Shown: in pieces, positions 39,472 through 47,946 of the stretch | Position numbering within the stretch: position 1 is the stretch's first letter | Layout of the letters: each line of letters starts with the position of its first letter | Assembly: GCA_009773155.1 (NCBI GenBank) | Contig: WOVA01000006.1 | Span: forward strand, 1 to 56,292 | Origin: Elusimicrobiota bacterium | GTDB taxonomy: Bacteria > Elusimicrobiota > Elusimicrobia > Elusimicrobiales > UBA9959 | DNA length: 56,292 bases | Direction of reading: 5' to 3' | Translations under genes and position numbers: made by a program | The notes under the pieces: model-generated | Told to the model about the DNA's origin: nothing | What the model saw: the letters and a program-made list of their open reading frames with translations, nothing else | Database searches by the model: none

Positions 39472-40958
39472 GCGAACTGCTCTCCTTTAAACCGCTTTAC
39501 GCCGTCCTGGCCTCGCTGGCCGCGGGACTGCTGGTCTCCGTCTCCGGCCGTCGGCCGCGGCTTCGGGAATCCTTCACTCTGGCCGGCGCGGCCGCCAAGT
39601 TCGGGATAATCATATCCATGCTGCCCGCCGTCCTGGCCGGGCACTCTTTCTCCACGCCGGGGCTGGAGGTGTTCCCGGGCATGGAACTGCGGCTGAAGGC
39701 CGACGCGCTGGGGATGGTATTCGCGGCCATGTCCTCATTCCTATGGATACTGGTCTCGGTCTATTCAGTTGGCTATCTCCAGAAGACGGGCGAAGAGCGC
39801 CGGACGCGCTTCTTCGCCTTCTTCGCCTTCACACTCTCGGCCGCGGCCGGACTGGCCTTTTCGGCAAATCTGTTCACGGCCTTCGTCTTCTACGAGCTCA
39901 TAACGCTGGCGACATATCCGCTGGTGGCGCATAAGCAGACGAAAGAAGCCATGGAGAGCGGCAGGATATACCTGGCCTACCTGCTCGGCACCTCGCTTAC
40001 CTTCATGCTGGCGGCCATACTCATCACCTATAACGCCGCCGGCACGCTGGACTTCGTCCCGGGCGGGATATTCGGCGAACTGGCGGCGGGGAACAAGGTC
40101 CTTCTGGGGACTGTTTTCTTCCTCTTCATCGCCGGCACGGCCAAGGCGGCGATCATGCCGCTGCATTCCTGGCTGCCGGCGGCGATGGTGGCGCCCGCGC
40201 CGGTCAGCGCGCTGCTGCACGCCGTCGCCGTGGTCAAGGCCGGAGTTTTCCTGGTGCTGAAAGTGACGCTGCACGTCTTCGGCGCGGAGACGCTGCGGGA
40301 GCTCGGCTTCGGCGGCCCGCTGGCCTGGATAGCGTCCTTCACGATAATCGCCGCCTCGGTCATGGCGCTGACGCAGGACAATCTCAAGCTCAGGCTGGCT
40401 TATTCCACGGTCAGCCAGCTTTCGTACGTCGTGCTGGGCGCGGCGCTACTCTCCCCCTCGGCGCTCAAAGGCGCCGTGGCGCAGCTGGCGGCGCACGGTT
40501 TCGCCAAGATCACGCTGTTCCTGGCGGCCGGCGCCATCTACGCGCTGGAGCGCCGGACGAAAGTCAGCGAGCTCGACGGCATAGGGCGGCGCATGCCGCT
40601 GACCATGACGGCTTTCTCGCTCTGCGCGCTCTCGATGATTGGAGCGCCGCCGCTGGCCGGCTTCATAAGCAAATGGCATATAGGCCTGGGCGCGGTCGAG
40701 GCCGGCAGGCCGGTCTTCCTGGCCGTCATCGGCGCCAGCGCGCTGCTCAATGCCGCCTATTTCCTGCCCATAATCTACCGCGCTTTCTGGGGACGGCCCG
40801 GAGCGGACCACGGCGCGGGCCACGGCGCGGCCACCGAAAGCGGCGCGGCGGCGATGATGATGGTAGTGCCGCTGGTCATAACGGCCGCCGTCACGCTGGC
40901 CCTTTTCTTCTTCCCCGGGCCGCTGCTGAAACTGGCGGAACTGGCGGCGGGAGGCTGA
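39468..40958 (+). CDS. Second MnhD/NuoM-type pump subunit
   Basis: A 496-residue antiporter-like protein. It has the channel motif KAAIMPLHSWLPAAMVAPAP followed by VSALLHAVAVVKAGVFLVLK, ALTQDNLKLRLAYSTVSQLS, and LAAHGFAKITLFLAAGAIY. The sequence is closer to Mbh/formate-hydrogenlyase-type pumps than to the first MnhD (judged by motif, not by alignment). The start at 39468 overlaps the previous stop; the frame opens earlier without support. Three bases separate it from the small membrane gene. Confidence 0.9.
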   Translation: MSELLSFKPLYAVLASLAAGLLVSVSGRRPRLRESFTLAGAAAKFGIIISMLPAVLAGHSFSTPGLEVFPGMELRLKADALGMVFAAMSSFLWILVSVYSVGYLQKTGEERRTRFFAFFAFTLSAAAGLAFSANLFTAFVFYELITLATYPLVAHKQTKEAMESGRIYLAYLLGTSLTFMLAAILITYNAAGTLDFVPGGIFGELAAGNKVLLGTVFFLFIAGTAKAAIMPLHSWLPAAMVAPAPVSALLHAVAVVKAGVFLVLKVTLHVFGAETLRELGFGGPLAWIASFTIIAASVMALTQDNLKLRLAYSTVSQLSYVVLGAALLSPSALKGAVAQLAAHGFAKITLFLAAGAIYALERRTKVSELDGIGRRMPLTMTAFSLCALSMIGAPPLAGFISKWHIGLGAVEAGRPVFLAVIGASALLNAAYFLPIIYRAFWGRPGADHGAGHGAATESGAAAMMMVVPLVITAAVTLALFFFPGPLLKLAELAAGG

Positions 40959-40961
40959 AGC

Positions 40962-41177
40962 ATGAACCTACGCGCCGCGCTGCGGGTCTCGCTGCTTTTT
41001 GTGATCCTGGCCGAGGTCGCCGTGGTCCATTTCCTGCACCTGGGCCATCCCTATTTCTGGTTCGAGAATATTCCGGGCTTTTCGTCGCTCTACGGCTTCC
41101 TCTCCTGCGTCGTCATAATTTTCGTCTCCTGGCTGGGCAAACTCTTCATCTCCCGGCGCGAGGACTACTATGACTGA
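40962..41177 (+). CDS. Small two-helix membrane protein in the antiporter operon
   Basis: A 71-residue protein with two membrane helices (about 6-26 and 42-61) and a charged tail ISRREDYYD. It sits between two pump genes, 3 bases after one and overlapping the other by 8 nt, so it is very likely a complex subunit or assembly factor. I do not recognise the family. Confidence 0.8.
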   Translation: MNLRAALRVSLLFVILAEVAVVHFLHLGHPYFWFENIPGFSSLYGFLSCVVIIFVSWLGKLFISRREDYYD

Positions 41178-42987
41178 GTTGTTCCACCCGGCCCTGCTGC
41201 CGCTCGCCGCGGCGGTATTCCTGCCCGCGCTGCCCGACGGCGGACGGAAATTCCTGACGGTGGCGGTCCCGCTGGCGGCGCTGGCGCTCTGCGCGGCCGG
41301 CCCGCACGGCGCGCGTGGCGGCTTTGAATTCTTCGGCCATGAGCTGTCGCCCTGGCGCAACGACGGGCTCAGCGCGCTTTTCGCCTGCGTCTTCTCGCTG
41401 ATAGGCGCCATAGGCGCCGTCTACGCGCTGCACGAGGACCGGGCGGCGGAGCAGTCGGCCGGGCTCGCCTACCTGGGCGGCGCGCTCGGCGTGACGCTGG
41501 CCGGCGACCTGCTGACTCTTTTCGTCTTCTGGGAGCTGATGGCCCTGGCGGCCGCGGCGATAGTCTTCATCGGCGGCAGGCCCGGCTCCGCCGGCGCCGG
41601 CATGCGTTATCTCATGATGCACCTCTTCGGCGGCGTGCTGCTGCTCTCGGGCATACTGCTGCGCGCCGCCGAGACCGGCTCGCTGGCCTTCGGCCCCATG
41701 ACGGCCGACCTGGGCTCGCCGGCCGCCTGGCTGATCCTGGCGGGGTTCCTGCTCAACGCCGCCGCACCGCCGCTGGGCGCCTGGCTGCCCGACGCCTACC
41801 CGCGCGCCTCCGTCACCGGCGCCATATTGCTGACGGCCTACACGACCAAATCCGCCGTCTACGCGCTGATACGCGGCTTTCCCGGCGCGGAGCCGCTGAT
41901 CTGGCTCGGCGCCGTCATGACCATCTACGGCGTCGTATACGCGATGCTGGAGAACGACGCGCGGCGCCTGCTCTCCTATCACATCATCAGCCAGGTGGGC
42001 TACATGGTCTGCGGCGCCGGCATAGGGACCCAGTTGGCGCTAAACGGCGCCGCCGCCCTCGCCGTGGGCAATATCCTCTACAAGGGTCTGCTGTTCATGG
42101 CGGCCGGCGCCGTGCTGCACGTCACCGGGAAAAGCCGTCTCAGCGAGCTTTCGTCCGGGGAAGGGTCCGAAGGTCCGCTCTGGCGGAAAATGCCGGCCAC
42201 GGCCGCGCTGTATCTTGCCGGCGCCGCGGCCATCTCGTCCTTCCCGCTGTTCAGCGGCTTCGTCAGCAAGGCCATGACCGTCTCGGCCGCCGGCGAGACC
42301 GGCGCGGCTCTCCCCTACCTCCTGCTGACGCTGGCCGCGGCCGGCACTTTCCTGAGCGTGGGGCTCAAACTGCCCTACAATATGTTCTTCCGCGACTCCA
42401 CCGCCGCGCCGAAAGCGAAGGAACCTCCGCCCAATATGCTCGCCGCCATGGCGCTGGCCGCCGCGCTCTGCCTGCTGCCGGGGCTGTTCCCCGGCCTCCT
42501 CTACTCCGTCCTCCCATTCCCGACGGGATATCAGCCCTATACGGCGGCGCATGTCGTCGCGGCGCTGGGAACGCTGGGCTTCACCGCGCTGGGCTTTATT
42601 ATGTTCCTGCCGCGGCTGGTCCCGGCCCCGTCGCTCAGCCTGGACACGGACTGGTTCTACCGCCGCGGCGCGGCCTCCTTTATGCGCTTTCTCCACGGTC
42701 CGCTCTCACGCGGCGCGGAAGCCGCGCGCCGGTTCTTTTTCGGCCGCCTGCCGGCGGGCCTGGCCCGCGCCTCGGAGAACCCGAGGGCTTTCCTGGGCAT
42801 AGCCGCGCTTTCGGCGAGGCTCTACTTCAGCACTCCCGGAGCGGAGGCCGCCTTGCGGGAGCGGTTGGAGACCGCGCTGAAGTCCTATCCCGGCGAAGCC
42901 TGCTCCTACCGCCCCGTTGGCAGCACCGTCCTGTGGGTCATTCTGTTCCTGGCCGGCTACCTCGCCCTGTACTACATCGCCAATTAG
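41170..42987 (+). CDS. Third antiporter-like pump subunit (NuoL/MrpA-D type)
   Basis: A 605-residue antiporter-like protein. The channel region reads APPLGAWLPDAYPRASVTGA, where the Lys-His pair usually found before WLPDA is replaced (PPLGAWLPDA), and a later Lys lies in LLTAYTTKSAVYALIR. MLENDARRLLSYHIISQVGY is typical. It carries a long C-terminal extension with a final helix (VLWVILFLAGYLALYYIAN). Last gene of the antiporter operon. The altered motif might mean changed proton coupling. Confidence 0.88.
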   Translation: MTELFHPALLPLAAAVFLPALPDGGRKFLTVAVPLAALALCAAGPHGARGGFEFFGHELSPWRNDGLSALFACVFSLIGAIGAVYALHEDRAAEQSAGLAYLGGALGVTLAGDLLTLFVFWELMALAAAAIVFIGGRPGSAGAGMRYLMMHLFGGVLLLSGILLRAAETGSLAFGPMTADLGSPAAWLILAGFLLNAAAPPLGAWLPDAYPRASVTGAILLTAYTTKSAVYALIRGFPGAEPLIWLGAVMTIYGVVYAMLENDARRLLSYHIISQVGYMVCGAGIGTQLALNGAAALAVGNILYKGLLFMAAGAVLHVTGKSRLSELSSGEGSEGPLWRKMPATAALYLAGAAAISSFPLFSGFVSKAMTVSAAGETGAALPYLLLTLAAAGTFLSVGLKLPYNMFFRDSTAAPKAKEPPPNMLAAMALAAALCLLPGLFPGLLYSVLPFPTGYQPYTAAHVVAALGTLGFTALGFIMFLPRLVPAPSLSLDTDWFYRRGAASFMRFLHGPLSRGAEAARRFFFGRLPAGLARASENPRAFLGIAALSARLYFSTPGAEAALRERLETALKSYPGEACSYRPVGSTVLWVILFLAGYLALYYIAN

Positions 42988-43014
42988 GGGCGCAATAAAT
43001 ACTAAAATAGAAGC

Positions 43015-43041
43015 GCCGCTATGCGGCTTATCGGAGGCCGC
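43015..43041 (+). promoter_or_regulatory. Competing stems over the tryptophanase ribosome site
   Basis: GCCGC (43015), GCGGC (43023) and GCCGC (43037) can form either of two exclusive hairpins. The second uses the last G of the GGAGG ribosome site (43033-43037). This could modulate translation; no leader peptide with Trp codons is seen. Confidence 0.3.
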
Positions 43042-43043
43042 TT

Positions 43044-44426
43044 ATGGAATGGAACTGGAAGACCATCATCGAACCTTTCAAGATCAAGACCGTGGAGCCG
43101 CTGGGCTTCACCACCCGCGAAGAGCGCGTCAGGCTGCTCGAGCAGGCCCACTACAACCTCTTCAACATAAGGGCCGAGAAGGTCCTCATCGACATGCTGA
43201 CCGACAGCGGCACCGGCGCCATGAGCGCGGACCAGTGGGCCGGCATCATGCGCGGCGACGAATCCTACGCCGGCGCGCGCAGCTACTACAACTTCGAGGA
43301 GCAGGTGCGCGAGCTTACCGGCCTCAAGGAGATAATCCCGGTGCACCAGGGCCGCGCCGCCGAGAAGATACTCTTCTCGGTGATAGGAGGCAAGGGCAAA
43401 TACATCATCTCCAATTCCCATTTCGACACCACCCGCGCCAACGTGGAATACTCCGGCGCGCAGGCCATGGACTTCCCCGCCAGGGGAGCCCTCGACTTCG
43501 ACAAGGCCGCGCCGTTCAAGGGCAACGCCGACGTCGCGGCCATGGAGCGCTTCGTAAAGGAGAAGGGCGCGGAGAACATCCCCCTCTGCGTGATGACGGT
43601 CACAAATAATTCTCTGGGCGGCCAGCCGGTCTCGATGGCCAACCTGAAAAAAGTGCAGGAGCTCTGCCGCCGCCACGCCATCCCGCTGTTCCTGGACTGC
43701 GCCCGCTTCGCCGAGAACGCCTACTTCATAAAGCTCCGCGAGAAGGGCTACAACCAGCGCCCGGTCAAGGAGATAGCCGGGGAGATGTTCGAACTGGCCG
43801 ACGGCTGCTGGATGAGTTCCAAGAAGGACGCGCTGGTCAATATAGGCGGCTTCCTGGCGATGAACAATACCGAGTGGTCGCAGAAATGCCGCCAGATGCT
43901 CATCCTGACGGAAGGGTTCAGCACCTACGGCGGCCTCGCGGGCCGCGACCTGGAAGCGCTGGCCATCGGCCTGCGCGAGGTGCTCGACGAGAACTACCTG
44001 CAGTACCGCATCCGCTCCTCCGCCTACCTGGGCGAGTGGCTTATAAAGAAGGGCGTGCCGATAGTGAACCCGCCCGGCGGCCACGGCGTCTACATAAACG
44101 CCAGGAAGTTCCTGACCCACATAAAGCCGCAGAACTTCCCCGCCCAGGCGCTGGTCTGCGCCCTCTACCTGGAGGGCGGCATACGGGGAGTCGAGATAGG
44201 CACGCTGATGTTCGGCCGCAGGGACGCCAGGGGCAATTTCATCGCGGCGCCCATGGAACTGGTGCGGCTGGCCATGCCGCGCCGGGTCTACACGCAGAGC
44301 CACATAGATTATGTGATAGAGGTCTGCGGCGCGCTGGCGAAGAACAAGAAAAAGATACGCGGACTCGAGGCCGTCGAGGTCTCGACGATACTCCCGCATT
44401 TCACGGCCAGGCTGCGCCCGCTGTAA
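43044..44426 (+). CDS. tnaA: Tryptophanase (beta-eliminating lyase)
   Basis: A 460-residue PLP enzyme of the tryptophanase/tyrosine phenol-lyase family, which splits tryptophan to indole, pyruvate and ammonia. PLP-lysine region SSKKDALVNIGG (Lys260/261), SYAGARSYYNFEE, IPVHQGRAAEKILFS and FLDCARFAENAYFIK are clear. Tyrosine phenol-lyase cannot be excluded from motifs alone. GGAGG lies 7 bases before the ATG. It overlaps glcD by one base, so the released pyruvate may be handled with the D-lactate/glycolate dehydrogenase that follows. Confidence 0.92.
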   Translation: MEWNWKTIIEPFKIKTVEPLGFTTREERVRLLEQAHYNLFNIRAEKVLIDMLTDSGTGAMSADQWAGIMRGDESYAGARSYYNFEEQVRELTGLKEIIPVHQGRAAEKILFSVIGGKGKYIISNSHFDTTRANVEYSGAQAMDFPARGALDFDKAAPFKGNADVAAMERFVKEKGAENIPLCVMTVTNNSLGGQPVSMANLKKVQELCRRHAIPLFLDCARFAENAYFIKLREKGYNQRPVKEIAGEMFELADGCWMSSKKDALVNIGGFLAMNNTEWSQKCRQMLILTEGFSTYGGLAGRDLEALAIGLREVLDENYLQYRIRSSAYLGEWLIKKGVPIVNPPGGHGVYINARKFLTHIKPQNFPAQALVCALYLEGGIRGVEIGTLMFGRRDARGNFIAAPMELVRLAMPRRVYTQSHIDYVIEVCGALAKNKKKIRGLEAVEVSTILPHFTARLRPL

Positions 44427-46501
44427 TGTTCAGAAAAGACCGCCTCGGCGGCACGCTGGAAGGACTGAAACGGATAGCCGGGGAAGACAATGTCTTCACC
44501 GGCGAGGCCGACATACTCGCCTATTCCTACGACGCCGGATCGGCCCGGGCCAGGCCCGACGCCGTGGTGCGGGTGGACGCCGCGGATAAAGTCGCGCCGC
44601 TGGTGAAACTGCTCTACGGCGCGGGCGTGCCTTTCCTGCCCCGCCTGGCCGGCACCAATCTTTCCGGAGGCACCATCCCGCTTAAGGGCGGCGTGATACT
44701 GAACCTCTCCTCCCTGAATAAAATACGCTCGATAGACACGGCGGCGGGCGTCGCCGTCGTGGAGCCCGGCGTGGTCAACCTCAAACTCCAGGAAGAACTG
44801 GCGAAGGCCGGCTTCTTCTACCCGCCGGATCCCGCCAGCCAGAAAGTGTGCACGATAGGCGGCAATATCGGCGAGAACGCCGGCGGGCCGCTCTGCCTGA
44901 AGTACGGCGTCACCGCCGACAATGTCCTGGGCCTGACCGTGGTCACGCCGCAGGGCGAGACGCTGGAGATATCCACGGATGATCCGGGACCCGACCTGCC
45001 CGGACTCTTCACCGGCTCCGAGGGGACCCTCGGGATAGCTATATACGCCCGGCTGAGGATACTCCCCCTGCCGAAGAACATAATAACCGCGGTCTGCTCC
45101 TTCGCCTCCGTGGACGACGCCATGAAAGCCGTGGCGGCCACTATCGCCTCGGGCATAGTGCCGCGCGCGCTGGAGGCGATGGACCGGGTCTCGCTGGACG
45201 CCGCCGGCGGCGGCGGGCTGGAACTTTCGGACAGGACCGGGGCAGTGCTCATAATCGAGCTCGACGGCAATTCCCGGCGCGACCTCGAGAAGGAGATGGC
45301 GGAAATAAGGGCTTTCGCCGCGGCGGCAGGATCGCTTGATTTCCGTGAAACGGCTGACAACGCCGAGCGCGAGGTTCTCTGGGCCGCCCGCAAGGGCGCC
45401 TACCCGGCGCTGGCCAGGCTGGCGCCGAACGTGATGGTGGAGGACGGGGCCGTGCCGCGGCCGAAACTGCCGCGGGCCGCCGCCGAGGTGAGGAGGATAC
45501 TCTCCGACTATAAACTGACGGCGGGGCTCCTCTTCCACGCCGGCGACGGCAACCTCCATCCCAACGTAATTTACGACGAGCGGGACATAGAGGAGACGCG
45601 GCGCGTGCGCAAGGCGGGCCACGAGATACTGCGCGCCTGCATAGACCTGGGCGGCACCATCTCCGGCGAGCACGGCGTGGGAGTAGAGAAGCGCCTGGCG
45701 ATGAACTGGCTCTACGACCGGGCCGAGCTGGAACTTTTTTCGCGCGTAAAAGAAGCCCTGGACCCTAAAGACCTCGCCAATCCGGACAAGATAATACCCG
45801 TCTCCGACCGCCACGCCCGCAGGAAGGACGCGGCCCCGGCCGCCCGCTCCGCCGCGGCTTCGGCGCTCATAACCGAGCTGAAGTACCGCGCGGCCCACGG
45901 GATAAAGTCCCGCGTCAAGGGACTGGGGACCCGCCTCGCCTCCCCCGGGGGAGAAGCGGCGGGGCGGGACCTCGACGTGTCCGGGCTGAAGTCCGTCGTC
46001 GAGATCTACGGCGACAACCTGACCGCGACCTTCGAGGCCGGCATACCGCTGCGCACGCTGCGCTCGGAACTCAAGGCCGTCGGCCTGGAAGTCCCCATGC
46101 CCAAGCTCGACGGGACGCTCGGAGGGCTCATAGCGACGAAGGCCTGGGCCGGAATACGCGACCTGCTGCTGGGGCTGGAACTGGCCCTGCCGGACGGCAC
46201 CGTCTGCCGCCTCGGCGGAAAGTCGGTCAAGAACGTGGCGGGCTACGACCTGACCCGGCTGCTCTGCGGCTCGCTGGGAGCTTACGGAGTCATACTTTCG
46301 GCGACCATACGGCTCTGCCCCGCCGGAACAGGGCGGCATTCGCCGCAGTCGGTGCCGGGTGCTCTGCGCCCGGCCGGCAAGTCCCCCCGCTTCCCGCACG
46401 CGGAAAGCCGCGCCACCGGATTCGTTCCGTCGGACATCCACCGGCGGCTCAAGAAAGCTTTCGACCCGGAGAACCTGCTGAACCCCTGGATATACGGCTG
46501 A
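44426..46501 (+). CDS. glcD: FAD-linked oxidase: GlcD fused to a shortened GlcE-like domain
   Basis: A 691-residue protein. Residues 1 to about 465 are a complete D-lactate/glycolate dehydrogenase GlcD (FLPRLAGTNLSGGTIPL FAD loop, given in part; CTIGGNIGENAGGP; LFHAGDGNLHPN; GGTISGEHGVGVEKR). Residues about 480-632 are a second FAD-binding domain like GlcE (TLGGLIATKAWAGIRDLLLG, GKSVKNVAGYDLTRLLCGS). After it, where GlcE normally has its cap domain, a family B repeat encodes residues 633-651, followed by only about 40 residues ending FDPENLLNPWIYG. So the cap appears deleted at the repeat. It oxidises a 2-hydroxy acid and passes electrons to GlcF. The start at 44426 overlaps the tnaA stop. 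Confidence 0.88.
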   Translation: MFRKDRLGGTLEGLKRIAGEDNVFTGEADILAYSYDAGSARARPDAVVRVDAADKVAPLVKLLYGAGVPFLPRLAGTNLSGGTIPLKGGVILNLSSLNKIRSIDTAAGVAVVEPGVVNLKLQEELAKAGFFYPPDPASQKVCTIGGNIGENAGGPLCLKYGVTADNVLGLTVVTPQGETLEISTDDPGPDLPGLFTGSEGTLGIAIYARLRILPLPKNIITAVCSFASVDDAMKAVAATIASGIVPRALEAMDRVSLDAAGGGGLELSDRTGAVLIIELDGNSRRDLEKEMAEIRAFAAAAGSLDFRETADNAEREVLWAARKGAYPALARLAPNVMVEDGAVPRPKLPRAAAEVRRILSDYKLTAGLLFHAGDGNLHPNVIYDERDIEETRRVRKAGHEILRACIDLGGTISGEHGVGVEKRLAMNWLYDRAELELFSRVKEALDPKDLANPDKIIPVSDRHARRKDAAPAARSAAASALITELKYRAAHGIKSRVKGLGTRLASPGGEAAGRDLDVSGLKSVVEIYGDNLTATFEAGIPLRTLRSELKAVGLEVPMPKLDGTLGGLIATKAWAGIRDLLLGLELALPDGTVCRLGGKSVKNVAGYDLTRLLCGSLGAYGVILSATIRLCPAGTGRHSPQSVPGALRPAGKSPRFPHAESRATGFVPSDIHRRLKKAFDPENLLNPWIYG
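46324..46378. repeat. Family B repeat, copy 3 (inside glcD)
   Basis: About 55 bp, reading GTGRHSPQSVPGALRPAG, the same orientation as in mnhE. It lies at the boundary where the GlcE-like domain loses similarity. Confidence 0.92.
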
Positions 46502-46502
46502 T

Positions 46503-47921
46503 ATGAGCAAATACGAAGTCAACGAGATGTACGACGCCCACGCGGAGGGCGAGCTTCACCTCCCGTCCCTGCTCACGCACCTGGGAGAGAGGTCGCTCTA
46601 TGACGCCGTCAGCCAGTGCAGCCGCTGCGGTTACTGCGAGACCGTCTGCCCCACCTACATGCTGACCGGGCGGGAACCCATCTCGGCCCGCGGCCGCAAC
46701 CAGCTGGTCCGCATGACGATGGAGGGCAAGGCGCGGGGCGCCGCCTCCGAGTCGCTCGACACCTGCCTGCTCTGCGGCGCCTGCTCCGAGGCCTGTTTCG
46801 CGAAAGTCCCCACGGCCGACATCGTACTGGAGGGCCGCCGCGCGGCGCTGGGTCCCGCCCCGCGCCTCATCCCCGTCCTCCTCTCCCGGCTCATGCTGGA
46901 CAGGCCGGGCCTCTTCGGCTTCCTTCTCAAACTCGGCGCGCTGGCGCGCCGCACCGGCCTGCCCCGCCTTGCGGGAAAGCTGGGATTTTTCCGTATGCTG
47001 GGACTGGGGCCGCTCGAGAAAGCCGAACTGGAAGCCCCGTCCATGCCTCTGACCTTCCTGTCGGAGAAGCTCGCCGCCGACCCGGAACTGTCGGCCGGGA
47101 CCGACGATGAACCGAGAGCCTGGGCCTATTTCGCCCCCTGCGGCCCCAACTACCTCTTCACCGGCGTCGGCGAAGCCACCGTGGCCCTCCTGAAGCGCTT
47201 CCTCGGCCGGGGCGTCTTCTTCCATAACTCCTGCTGCGGCCTGCTGGCCTACAATTACGGCGACATACGCCACGCGCGGGACTTCGCCCGCCGCAACATA
47301 GAGAAGTACGAGGCGCTCAGGGAGCGCCTCGGCGGCGTGAAGATAGTGGGAGACTGCTCCTCCTGCACGGCCTTCATGAAGACCTACGAACAGCTCTTCA
47401 CGGCCGAACCGGAATGGCGGCCGAGGGCCGCCGCCTTCGCCGCCGCCGTACGGGACGCAATAGAAGCCATACCCCCCTCCGCCATGACTCACGCCCCCAA
47501 AGAGACGCTGGCCGAAGCCGGGAGGATAACCTATCACGATTCCTGCCGCGCCTGCCACGGACAGGGCATAAGAACGGAACCCCGGGAAGCACTCAAGACC
47601 CTGGCCGGCAAGCGTTTTACCGAGCTCCCGGAGAGCGACTGGTGCTGCGGCGGGGCGGGCGCTTATTCTTTCACCCAGCCGGAGATGTCGGATAAAATAC
47701 TCAGGCGCAAGACCGCCAATATCGCCTCGGTCAGGGCCGATACCGTGGCCGTCGGAGCCACCTCCTGCCTGCTGCAGATAAACGCCGGCCTGAAGCGCGA
47801 CTACCCTTCCGCCAGGGCCGTCCATTACACCCAGCTCGTGGAAAAACTCACCCGGCCCGTCGCAGAGCTCCGTGCACCGACAGCGGGCAATGCCGCCCTG
47901 ATCCGGCCCCCTGCCAAGTAA
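46503..47921 (+). CDS. glcF: GlcF-type iron-sulfur oxidoreductase subunit
   Basis: A 472-residue protein with two 4Fe-4S motifs near the N terminus (CSRCGYCETVCP, CLLCGACSEACF) and two CCG domains (NSCCGLLAYN with CSSC; CCGGAGAYSF with TSC), the GlcF/LutA-type layout. It accepts electrons from the GlcD flavin. A family B repeat encodes most of the last 22 residues (APTAGNAALIRP), so the native C terminus and stop have been replaced or extended by the repeat. It starts 1 base after the glcD stop. Confidence 0.9.
   Translation: MSKYEVNEMYDAHAEGELHLPSLLTHLGERSLYDAVSQCSRCGYCETVCPTYMLTGREPISARGRNQLVRMTMEGKARGAASESLDTCLLCGACSEACFAKVPTADIVLEGRRAALGPAPRLIPVLLSRLMLDRPGLFGFLLKLGALARRTGLPRLAGKLGFFRMLGLGPLEKAELEAPSMPLTFLSEKLAADPELSAGTDDEPRAWAYFAPCGPNYLFTGVGEATVALLKRFLGRGVFFHNSCCGLLAYNYGDIRHARDFARRNIEKYEALRERLGGVKIVGDCSSCTAFMKTYEQLFTAEPEWRPRAAAFAAAVRDAIEAIPPSAMTHAPKETLAEAGRITYHDSCRACHGQGIRTEPREALKTLAGKRFTELPESDWCCGGAGAYSFTQPEMSDKILRRKTANIASVRADTVAVGATSCLLQINAGLKRDYPSARAVHYTQLVEKLTRPVAELRAPTAGNAALIRPPAK
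47852..47906. repeat. Family B repeat, copy 4 (end of glcF)
   Basis: Reverse-orientation copy reading APTAGNAALIRP, the same peptide as in dnaX (APTADNAALIRP). It forms the glcF C terminus. Confidence 0.9.
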
Positions 47922-47934
47922 CTCCCCCTAATGC

Positions 47935-47940
47935 TACAAT
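47935..47940 (+). promoter_or_regulatory. -10 element just before the HD-GYP start codon
   Basis: TACAAT ends 6 bases before the ATG, with no Shine-Dalgarno sequence between; transcription would start at or next to the start codon. No good -35 box is seen. Confidence 0.35.
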
Positions 47941-47946
47941 ATACCT

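Noticed and set aside
44309-46522. 737-codon minus-strand open frame opposite glcD
   Set aside because: Antisense shadow of a clearly identified gene, with biased low-complexity translation and no start signals.
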